From positions 1,588,420 to 1,638,419 of the forward strand of contig RPFO01000016.1 in NCBI GenBank assembly GCA_009746045.1: 50,000 nucleotides of DNA, written 5' to 3'. A program made the translations under genes and the position numbers. Origin of the DNA: Mesostigma viride (lineage: Eukaryota; Streptophyta; Mesostigmatophyceae; Mesostigmatales; Mesostigmataceae). The notes under the pieces are model-generated. The model was not told where the DNA came from, searched no databases, and was given only the letters and a program-made list of their open reading frames with translations. Below, one piece after another: positions 39,785 through 50,000 of the stretch; the first letter of the stretch is position 1; the number at the start of each line of letters is the position of its first letter.

Positions 39785-41335
39785 ATCCATCCCAAAAACA
39801 AAGGTTCCCCTGACGACCCCGCCAACTACCGAGGAGTCTGCATCCAGAGCGCCGCACTCAAGTTGTTCATGCGCATGATCCTCAACCGCCTTCGTTCTGC
39901 TCTCGACTGTCACCTATAGGGGAAAGTCAAATGGGCTTTCAACCTGGGCGCAACACCGTCATGGCCATGTCTTCGCCGCGCGTCGCCTCTTCGAGGAAAT
40001 CGCTCTCCTGCAACCTAATGAGTTTCCCGCCATCCTGATCTTCGTCGACTTCATCAAGGCTTTTGATTCTGCCGTCCTCTGGGACGCTCTATGGGCTGTA
40101 CTTGCTCGCGCTCGCGTCCCCACTCCCCTGATTACCGTCATCCGCACGCGCTGTATGAGGGGTCGACCACTTCGGTGCGCACTCCGAACACGGCATTACC
40201 GCGCCATGCCCACTGCAGACCGGCGTCTGGCAGGGTTGCGTCCTGTCGCCGTACCTACAGTTTATTATTGTAGTGGATTATGTTATGCGCCAGGCACGTG
40301 CTCGCTTTGCTAGCATTCCAGGCCGTGCCCCTGGCCTAGTGATCACGAACGAGCTTGGAGAAGGGGGGCCGACTAACAAGCAGAACTTACTAGCTGACCT
40401 CATTCATGCCGACGACATCACGCTCATCGAGAAGCCGGAGTCTGCCCAACTTTGGCTGGACTCGGCCTGGTGCTCGAGGCTCGGGCGACGGGCGGTTGGT
40501 CTAGAAATCAGCCCCAAGACGGAGGCCCTGGCCCTGAGTCGGCATGGCAGGGCCCCCAACCACACTCCGCCTCTTAAACGACACCGGGGTCAACTACCCT
40601 CCTTCAGGCCGCTTCAAGCTGCTCGGCAGTTGGCTTCCCGACTGCGAGGACGACATGACGACACGGATCGGCATGGCGTGGGCCCACCTCCATGACCACC
40701 GCCGCTGGTGGAGCAACCCCGCCCTACCCCGGATCGTCAAGCGTGACCTCTTCAAGGTCGTCATTCGGACGATCGATCCTGACCTACGGCGCCGAGACCT
40801 GGCTGGACACTGACGCAGGAGCTGGAGCAACGACTCGACGGCACCGTCACCAAGATGCTGCGCAAGGCCCTTAACATCCCCTTTGGTTTGCACATTAGTA
40901 ATGAGGATTTGTACGCTGATTTGCCCTATGTTTCCCACATTATTAGGCACAGGCGCCTGGGCCTAGCCGGGCACCTGGCCCGCACAGATAAGGTAGATAC
41001 ATTAGATAGACTAGCTGGCGGCCAAGCCCGCCCAGCCTGGGCGATATGTCCTCACCTGGCGTGCGGCCCCAGGCCGCGCGCGGCAGGGCCGCCACCCGTG
41101 GACTTTTCGTGATAGACTTGGCATGGACATGTGCTACACTAGACGTGACGGGCTCACACCCGGGCAGCCTCCTGGTTTGTCTGTAATATGGAGGCAGATG
41201 GTGCGCAAGGATAGATGGCAAGTAGTGATGAAGGAGACCACCCCCAAGTCTGTGGGGGCTCCGCGTGTGACCGGGTATGGCATTCATAACGATTCGGGCC
41301 GCGGTGCCCACACCCCTGTAACTAGGACCTAGATA
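39785..41335 (+). pseudogene. LINE ORF2 remnant with reverse transcriptase motifs
   Basis: Broken frames encode, in order: DDPANYRGVCIQSAALKLF (39815-39870), the catalytic motif A FPAILIFVDFIKAFDS (40024-40071), motif B VWQGCVLSPYLQF (40228-40265), motif C LIHADDITLIEK (40400-40434; HADD in place of the usual YADD), the post-RT helix FKLLGSWLPD (40613-40640) and ISNEDLYADLPYVSHIIRHR-RLGLAGHLAR near 40890-40980. At least five frameshifts or stops separate them. This is the order of an APE-type non-LTR retrotransposon. The endonuclease is absent. Confidence 0.8.
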
Positions 41336-41425
41336 GTTTACACCATCCATTCCATGAGCAAGGGTAGCTTACATTCCCACGAAAATGGCTGACGGCGGTA
41401 TGGCTGACGGCGGAGTTCAGATCTT

Positions 41426-41686
41426 TTGCGTCTGAGCCCCAAATTCGGTCAGACCACTTGCATTCGATGCGCCTTTCTAAGACGCACTTGCCAGTATAAA
41501 CGGTTACGGCTGCCACCCAGTATAGACAAAGTTACGCACGTGACCAGCTATGACGACTACCAAAGCAAAACGAGGGCTGGAAAAGGAACTGGCACAGCTT
41601 CCCAGCGCCCAGCCCAACCCTCTCGCCCTCGCCATTGTTCAGCCGCCAGGCTTACCCGCCAAACCCTCGCCAAGCGCCTCGCCTGA
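41426..41686 (+). CDS. Short overlapping upstream frame of family A
   Basis: 86 codons, starting before ORF1 and overlapping its first 135 bases in another frame. It has a Cys-containing CIRCAFLRRTC segment and an Arg-rich body. The same frame is open in copy A2 (26401-26661), but the two copies are nearly identical, so this is weak evidence. It is more likely a leader than a real gene. Confidence 0.2.
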   Translation: MRLSPKFGQTTCIRCAFLRRTCQYKRLRLPPSIDKVTHVTSYDDYQSKTRAGKGTGTASQRPAQPSRPRHCSAARLTRQTLAKRLA

Positions 41687-42923
41687 GCCCAAGAAACCAT
41701 GCCACGATCGCCACAAATGGAGCAAATTCTTGCCCGGCGACGGAATGTTCTCCCTCCTCGAGTGGCAGCAGCTGTCGCCGCAGGAAGTCGTCGAAGTTCT
41801 CCAGTTCCTCACACAGGAGCGGAAGCTCTTTGTGACCTGGAGAAGGGGGGCGGCTATCGACTACCGCGACACGTCCTGGCTCTACACCTGTGCCGAATCC
41901 CGCCAACGCGAGTCTATCTTGACCAGCTACTACCAGCGCAGCTTCGGCGACATCCACAGAGAACTTTGGAACGCACTCAACGCCCCAGCCCCCGCACAGC
42001 CGGCAGCCCCATCGGCTTCCTCCCTCTGCAAGGATGACATCCGCGCAGTGCTGGAGGAGCACGTGACCTGGCCGCTGGCCGAGAAGATGACCTCGCTGAA
42101 CACCACGCTCAACACGGTCGAGGCCCGGGTCTCCAACGTGGAAACCAAGGTCGTCCACAAGCTACAACCACAGTTCACGGCGCTACACACCGCGGCGCAG
42201 GCTTCGGAAACGCATGCTGCACTTGTCTCTCGCCTTAACCAGGTGGAAGGCAAGTGCGGCGTGCTCATGAAGAAGCTTGAGGCCATCACCGCCCACACCG
42301 AGGCCCTGGCCACACAGGTCCCAAAGCTAGCGGAGCAGACGGCCACCATTGCCTCCCAGCCACCCCGGCAGGATGCTGGTGACCTCCCGCTCTCCTACGC
42401 GGACCTGCTGCGGACAGCGACCGCCTCCACCACCGACGCCATCGCCACGAAGCTCCAGGAGCTGGAGGACCACCGCCAGGCCCAGCAACGGGAGGTCACC
42501 GATCGCGCTCGCCGCGAGTGCCGAGTGGTGCTACGTCGCTTCCCCCAGAAGCCAGGTGAGACGTCAACCTCCCTTGCTGACGAGATCAAGAACCAGCTTC
42601 TTACCCTCATGGGCCTGGTAGGTGAGGTAGAACTGCGTGGGTGCCACCGCCTTCCCCACTCACGGGACAAGGCGGCCACCCCACCAGTCCTGCTCACCTT
42701 CCTCTCCCCTGAGGATAAGCAGCGGTTCCTCTCTCGTCGCAAGCGGTTGCACGACCTCACCTGGACGCTGGATGACGACCTAACCCCCGCTCAGCAACAG
42801 CAGCGACGCGACCTGTGGCCGGAATACCTCCGCCATAAGCAGGACCCCCAGAAGCCCAAGGTGTACTGGAGGGGCGGGGACCTGATGATCAACCACAAGA
42901 TGTGGACGCCCCCAGCGGGCTAG
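41550..42923 (+). CDS. Retroelement ORF1 protein (L1-ORF1-like RNA-binding protein)
   Basis: 457 residues, intact. The N-terminal 150 residues are Pro/Ala-rich, then a small conserved region (WSKFLPGDGMFSLLEWQQLS). Residues about 165-275 form a long coiled coil with heptads (SLNTTLNTVEARVSNVETKV, and on through LVSRLNQVEGKCG). Residues about 318-400 resemble the RRM of L1 ORF1p (CRVVLRRFPQKPGE... HRLPHSRDKA... PVLLTFLSPEDKQRFLSRRK). A C-terminal domain ends with KVYWRGGDLMINHK, the usual last strand pair. L1 ORF1p trimerises through its coiled coil and coats element RNA. The same is likely here, by family inference. Confidence 0.8.
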   Translation: MTTTKAKRGLEKELAQLPSAQPNPLALAIVQPPGLPAKPSPSASPEPKKPCHDRHKWSKFLPGDGMFSLLEWQQLSPQEVVEVLQFLTQERKLFVTWRRGAAIDYRDTSWLYTCAESRQRESILTSYYQRSFGDIHRELWNALNAPAPAQPAAPSASSLCKDDIRAVLEEHVTWPLAEKMTSLNTTLNTVEARVSNVETKVVHKLQPQFTALHTAAQASETHAALVSRLNQVEGKCGVLMKKLEAITAHTEALATQVPKLAEQTATIASQPPRQDAGDLPLSYADLLRTATASTTDAIATKLQELEDHRQAQQREVTDRARRECRVVLRRFPQKPGETSTSLADEIKNQLLTLMGLVGEVELRGCHRLPHSRDKAATPPVLLTFLSPEDKQRFLSRRKRLHDLTWTLDDDLTPAQQQQRRDLWPEYLRHKQDPQKPKVYWRGGDLMINHKMWTPPAG

Positions 42924-43412
42924 AATAGCAATAGCCCTAGCTTGTAACCATTGGAGTCACTGTCGCTAAGGCAGCCATGCCTAGAATGTTTGCCTAGCTG
43001 TGCCAACAAACCTAGTCACGTGCCGCCAACGCACGGTACACAACCAGCCATAGCCTTAGCCTAGTTCTAGTACAGCCATGCTACGCCCTGGCTATGTTCA
43101 GATTACTTGCCCACGCTCCTTGCTATGACATGCTCACATGGGTCTTATTGCACCCACAGTTTGCCGGATCGTTAGCCTGTCCTTTTAGCTAGCCGCGCCC
43201 GATTGCAGCTGTGGCATGCCTTTGGCATGAAGGAGACTGGGGGTCTCTGCCCTTTCTCCTGTAGTGCACACACAGGGATTAAAAGCACTTCGGTCCTCCG
43301 TGACTCCCCAACGGGAGCACGAGTTTAATTAATTAATTAATTAATCCATTCCATCCCATGTTCCCCTCCCACTGAGGACTTATCAAAGAGACAACTTATG
43401 CTCACGTGGCTA

Positions 43413-43516
43413 TAATTAATTAATCCAGCCCATCCCACTCGACTGTACTGAGGACTTATGCTCACGTTAAGCTGTTACGTGTTAATTTATTAAGTACTTA
43501 CTTGCTTAGTTACTAA
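43413..43516 (+). repeat. First part of a duplicated host unit
   Basis: AATCCAGCCCATCCCACTC... to CTTGCTTAGT matches 44731-44822. This copy is interrupted after TTAGTTACTAA by the nested family B insertion (43517-44122) and resumes at 44123. Confidence 0.75.
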
Positions 43517-44122
43517 CATGGAGGTGCAGGTGCACCTAGTGCACCCAGAGCAGGTGATAGTTGTACATCCTCCACCTGCAGGTTGTCGCCCTGATTGTAT
43601 TACAAACCCATTAATTAATTAATTAATTAATTAAAATCATAGCTCCGTGGGGAGCATATGTAACACATAGCCCTGAGAAAGGGGCATCTATGGGTTTGTA
43701 ATACAATCAGGGCGACAACCTGCAGGTGTAGGATGTACAACTATCACCTGCTCTGGGTGCACTAGGTGCACCTGCACCTCCATGATGGTTCATGCCTCCT
43801 AAACAAGCACAGGCACCCAGGGGGGGCTTGAGGAGAGGGCCTAGAAGGCCTGCATGACATATGGGGTGGAAGGTCTGTGGCTAGGCTATAGCTAGGGTAC
43901 ACATGGCCTCTCAGCAGGGAGTAACTCCCTGCATGGGCAAAGCATGACTCTACATTGCTACGGCTATTGCAAGGGCGGGTGTGGGCCCATCACGTAGGCA
44001 TACATGGCCACGTCACTAAGCTTTCTAGTCTACACTACTGCACAAACCCATAGATGCCCCTTTCTCAGGGCTATGTGTTACATATGCTCCCCACGGAGCT
44101 ATGATTTTAATTAATTAATTAA
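43517..44122 (+). mobile_element. Family B insertion with a second family B element nested inside
   Basis: The outer plus-strand element (43517-43610 plus 44042-44122) is flanked by the perfect 11-base duplication TTAGTTACTAA (43506-43516 and 44123-44133). It ends with the family B hairpin and TTAA tail. An inverted family B copy (about 43611-44041; hairpin 43643-43660; TTAA tail 43611-43635) lies within it, flanked by ACAAACCCA (43602-43610 and 44042-44050). The paralogous unit at 44822 shows the unoccupied site. Confidence 0.85.
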
Positions 44123-44483
44123 TTAGTTACTAAGCCTTATGTAGTATACATGAAGTGAGCCAACTATGCTTGGACGCATGGCGATCCAACGCCGTGGAAG
44201 TACTCGGGTTGTTGTCTGAGAGGAAAGACGCGAAGGCCGCGGGAGCCGTGTGGCTATCTCTAGGAAGACAGGTCTGCATGGAGGGAGACAGAGGGTAACA
44301 AGAAAGGTTGGTAGGGAAAACACACACACACATACACACAAACACACACGTGTACATGCACACACACCACCACTGGTCAACAACACCAACAAAAACAACC
44401 AAAACTAATAAGGAAAAGAGGGAACGCACACACACATACACGAAGGGGCTAAAAGAAAATGTAAGAAGTATACATTACAAAGG
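44123..44483 (+). repeat. Second part of duplicated host unit, copy 1
   Basis: Nearly identical to 44822-45178: CCTTATGTAGTATACATGAAG, a CA-rich ACACACACATACACA stretch and a purine-rich end. No gene; the minus-strand hydrophobic frames arise from GT/CA tracts. Confidence 0.8.
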
Positions 44484-44716
44484 GAAAAAGAAAAAGAAAA
44501 AGAAAAAGAAAAAGAAGAAAGAAGAAAGAAGAAAGAAGAAAGAAGAAAGAAGAAAGAAGAAAGAAGAAAGAAGAAAGAAGAAAGAAGAAAGAAGAAAGAA
44601 GAAAGAAGAAAGAAGAAAGAAGAAAGAAGAAAGAAGAAAGAAGAAAGAAGAAAGAAGAAAGAAGAAAGAAGAAAGAAGAAAGAAGAAAGAAGAAAGAAGA
44701 AAGAAGAAAGAAGAAA
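44484..44716 (+). repeat. (GAAGAAA)n heptanucleotide array 1
   Basis: AAAAG units followed by about 28 GAAGAAA units, ending at a TTAATTAATTAG stretch. The KKKEERR frame is a repeat by-product. Confidence 0.95.
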
Positions 44717-44730
44717 TTAATTAATTAGTT

Positions 44731-45178
44731 AATTAATCCAGCCCATCCCACTCGACTGTACTGAGGACTTATGCTCACGTTAAGCTTTTATGTGTTAATT
44801 TATTAAGTACTTACTTGCTTAGTCAGTACTAAGCCTTATGTAGTATACATGAAGTGAGCCAACTATGCCTGGACGCATGGCGATCCAACGCCGTGGAAGT
44901 TCTCGGGTTGTTGTCTGAGAGGAAAGACGCGAAGGCCGCGGGAGCCGTGTGGCTATCTCTAGGAAGACCTGCATGGAGGGAGACAGAGGGTAACATGAAA
45001 GGTTGGTAGGGAAAACACACACACACACATACACACAAACACACACGTGTACATGCACACACACCACCACCAACAACAACAACAAAAACAACCAAAACTA
45101 ACAAGGAAAAGAGGGAACGCACACACACATACACGAAGGGGCTAAAAGAAAATGTAAGAAGTATACACTACAAAGGGA
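44731..45178 (+). repeat. Duplicated host unit, copy 2 (empty site)
   Basis: Continuous match to 43413-43505 plus 44123-44483 without the family B insertion. The site reads TTAGTCAGTACTAA instead of a duplicated TTAGTTACTAA. Confidence 0.8.
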
Positions 45179-45432
45179 AAAAAAGAAGAAAGAAGAAAGA
45201 AGAAAGAAGAAAGAAGAAAGAAGAAAGAAGAAAGAAGAAAGAAGAAAGAAGAAAGAAGAAAGAAGAAAGAAGAAAGAAGAAAGAAGAAAGAAGAAAGAAG
45301 AAAGAAGAAAGAAGAAAGAAGAAAGAAGAAAGAAGAAAGAAGAAAGAAGAAAGAAGAAAGAAGAAAGAAGAAAGAAGAAAGAAGAAAGAAGAAAGAAGAA
45401 AGAAGAAAGAAGAAAGAAGAAAGAAGAAAGAA
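45179..45432 (+). repeat. (GAAGAAA)n heptanucleotide array 2
   Basis: About 36 units following copy 2 of the duplicated unit; same unit as array 1. Confidence 0.95.
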
Positions 45433-46242
45433 TGAAAGAATGAAAGTAATAATAAAAAGAACAATAATAATTAAAGACAAAGTCAAGAGTAATAATAATA
45501 ACAAATACAAAAGTGGAATAAAGAAACAGGAGTTTGCTGGGATATGGAGACATGCAAACTTGCTAGTATTCACCTGATGGCAAAGTAATGTTACAAAGAT
45601 CTGAACATTCCCAATCGCCAGATGGAACTCTTTAATTCCACATAAGAGGCCATCCTGCAAGGTCACAGTGCTGCACAGCAGATCATATATGGAACAGATG
45701 AAGTGGCGAACCAACACTCTAGATCGAATCATGAACGATGGGGCAGAGGCTGGCCAGAGGCTGCCAACGTCGCAATTGAGGCCAGATCAAGGTTGGCAAC
45801 GGGTCATCTCACAGGTCATCCATCCACCCCATCCCGTATTCATTTCCCTGAGGACTTACATTCACGTGACGCAGTTACGTGTAAATTAATCTCACAGGCA
45901 GCAAAGTAGAATCATAGTCATCCTGGTTGTCTCAATGATCATCATGGCCATTTGGATTGCTACTGTATAGACTTCCTAGTTTGGATTGCTGCAGAGTCAT
46001 GGACATAAGCCCTGGCGGATCCCTCATGCACATGCACCCTGTCGATGACGTCAGGGTCTGCACATGCCTGTAGTCAAACCAGAAAGCTCGCGGCGCTCAT
46101 GCTCTTGATGACAGCAGTTCGGCTGCCCAATGCATTTACGCTGTGGCAGGATACTAACTTACAGGCAGCATACCTCGGCAGCATACGCACAGGCCTCGAA
46201 AAAAAAACAAGGTCTTTTCTGAGTAGGTCTCCAGTTATTGGC
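45433..46242. other. Unassigned host sequence downstream of ACX4-like gene
   Basis: No gene recognised. It presumably includes the 3' UTR of the minus-strand gene ending at 46243. Confidence 0.35.
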
Positions 46243-46879
46243 CTACAAAGCCTTTGGCGGCGCCGGCTTGATGGCGGCAATGCCTGTCAGTTCGCGCCCC
46301 ACCACGAGCGCGTTGACGTCGTACGTTCCCTCGTACGAGTAGATGGCCTCCAGATCCGCAAACGCCTGGGCATCGTTGCGAATGTATCAGTTGTGACAGA
46401 CAGCAGCACAGGGGGAGATGGGCATGAAGGATCGCCACAGCATGTTTTCAATTTGTCATGACAGCATTCTTTACAATTATTATGTCAGCATCACACTAGG
46501 GCACGTGCACGATAGCAGCCACACATCCTGTGATTCCTATGCTCATTTGTACATGCACAAGGCTTCCATGTCCGCAAGCACCTGGACATTGTTGCGCGTG
46601 TACAAGCTTTGTGGGATCGGTCTGCCTGCCGCTGTTACGTCCAAGCCTGTTTATGTTCGTTAGTGGACATATTGGCAGGAGTACAACAAGCTTTGTGGGA
46701 TCGGTCTGCACGCCACGTGTGTTGGGATTCCATTTCCCCGTAAAGCAAACAGGCGGGCAGCAGACAAGGCATAAGCATCACCGTACCTTTGCGACGAGGT
46801 AATCCGTCTGGATGCCGTTGCCACCGAGCAGCTCGCGGCCCAGGGCCACCGTCTCTCTCGCGCGCAGTGTGATCCAGGA
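46243..46879 (-). CDS. Acyl-CoA oxidase/dehydrogenase (ACX4/GCDH-like), last two exons
   Basis: Minus-strand host gene, partial. The penultimate exon 46879-46787 (31 codons, AG before it and GT after it) reads [17 protein letters not shown] then [14 protein letters not shown]. The last exon 46365-46243 (40 codons plus TAG) reads [31 protein letters not shown] and ends IKPAPPKAL. This is the C-terminal end of the glutaryl-CoA dehydrogenase/ACX4 family: the [15 protein letters not shown] helix and the YEGTYD motif around the active site/FAD are characteristic. These flavoproteins oxidise short-chain acyl-CoAs. Intron phase is 0 and the exons join in frame. There is no canonical peroxisomal SKL-type ending, so location is open. 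Upstream exons must lie beyond the CAG array. Confidence 0.88.
46366..46786 (-). other. Intron of the ACX4-like gene
   Basis: 421 bases, GTACGG at its 5' end and CCCAG at its 3' end. It contains a doubled ACAAGCTTTGTGGGATCGGTCTGC (about 46600 and 46687) and a diverged copy of the last-exon acceptor region (46561-46605 resembles 46346-46390). Confidence 0.7.
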
Positions 46880-47348
46880 CTGGTGGAGGTGGCAGTGGGT
46901 GGGTGGGTGGTATCGTGGTAGAGAAAATGGGGGAGGCGAAAAGGCAAGTGAGTCCATTACAAGTGCACGTTACAGTTGTTTGAGAATAATTTACGTACAC
47001 TTCACGTATATTTCACAGTTGCTGAAGAGGGGGCGAGCGGTGGGGTAAGAAAGCGAGGCAGGTGGGTGGACTGGTATTGGTTACTTAAGGTGGTTGGTGA
47101 GGAGGTAGGAGGCTAGAGACTGCATGGGTTGTGTACTACACAGTCATACATACAGAGAGGAGGGCAAGCCGGAAAAAGTATAGCAGTTCCTAATACCTAG
47201 AGGTGGAGTGGCAAGAAGAGAGTAAAATATTCATTCAGTGCTGCAAAACCAACAAACCGACAAACCACAGGGTTCACGCCACAGAGCCGGTCACTGGAGC
47301 TTTGTTTCGATTGTAGGTGGTGCGAGGTGGTGCGCTAAACAACAACAA
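46880..47348 (-). other. Non-coding stretch upstream of the exons, likely intron
   Basis: No further ACX4-like exon is found here. G/T-rich runs (GGGTGGGTGGG near 46900) on the plus strand become a C/A-rich tract before the acceptor on the gene strand. Confidence 0.5.

Positions 47349-50000
<2,652 letters not shown>

Larger units (their letters stand above)
41356..43343 (+). mobile_element. Family A retroelement, complete ORF1-only copy (A4)
   Basis: Flanked by the perfect 11-base duplication ATCCATTCCAT (41345-41355 and 43344-43354). It has a doubled ATGGCTGACGGCGG near its 5' end (41385-41413), an intact ORF1, and a 3' UTR of about 400 bases with a GCACTTCGGTGC hairpin. It ends with a hairpin around CTCCCCAACGGGAG (43303-43320) and a TTAA tail. 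No reverse transcriptase or endonuclease is encoded, so it must be moved in trans, like mammalian HAL1 elements. Confidence 0.88.

Noticed and set aside
44308-45732. KKKEERR proteins and minus-strand hydrophobic SSFFFLL proteins that mimic membrane segments
   Set aside because: Translations of GAAGAAA arrays and CA/GT tracts.
46045-46461. 138-codon plus-strand frame
   Set aside because: Overlaps antisense the last exon of the ACX4-like gene, whose protein match and splice sites are clear.

Overview
The window is nuclear DNA of a photosynthetic eukaryote, most likely a unicellular alga. The reasons are plant-type CCCTAAA/TTTAGGG telomere repeats, GT-AG introns in an acyl-CoA oxidase/dehydrogenase gene of the plant ACX4 type, several non-LTR retroelement families, and very long microsatellites. 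I cannot name the species.

741-20010 is an integrated virus of 19,270 bp, of the polinton-like virus (PLV) / yaravirus-like kind. It is bounded by 1,322-bp terminal inverted repeats (TIRs; 741-2062 and 18689-20010) and organised in two divergent arms. The left arm (minus strand, 8127 to 2153) is the replication and packaging side: a coiled-coil protein, an A32/FtsK-HerA-like packaging ATPase, an AT-hook protein, a tyrosine recombinase and a D5-like primase-helicase. The right arm (plus strand, 8152 to 18414) is the virion side: a long beta-rich fibre-like protein, a zinc-finger basic protein, a penton-like minor capsid protein, an amphipathic pVI-like protein, a double-jelly-roll-type major capsid protein, a large adhesin (Ig-like repeats plus a lectin/LamG-like end) and several unknown proteins. 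Several genes carry frameshifts, so the copy is either decaying or contains sequencing errors. Each TIR holds about ten telomere repeats in the same polarity as a chromosome end.

The virus sits inside the (TTAA)n tail of a minus-strand retroelement (20011-21298). An 11-base direct repeat (711-721 and 21299-21309) flanks the whole nest and marks the older retroelement insertion.

21.3-45.4 kb is a retroelement graveyard. Three families (A, B and C here) share a 3' hairpin of the form CTCC..CAACGG..GAG followed by an A/T-rich tetranucleotide tail. Family A is an ORF1-only element with one intact copy (41356-43343). There are also fragments of a LINE ORF2 (reverse transcriptase motifs at 39.8-41.1 kb), a LINE zinc-binding C-terminus (35.5-36.3 kb) and a Penelope-like reverse transcriptase (21.5-21.8 kb). 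Between them lie a 1.3-kb CATC array, a 1.6-kb GAGT array, a TTG array, two GAAGAAA arrays, an interstitial telomere tract and one likely host gene of unknown function (33298-34602).

45.4-50 kb is host sequence with the last two exons of the ACX4-like gene (minus strand). Upstream of these exons, probably within an intron, is a CTA/CTG/CAG repeat that runs at least 2.56 kb to the window edge.
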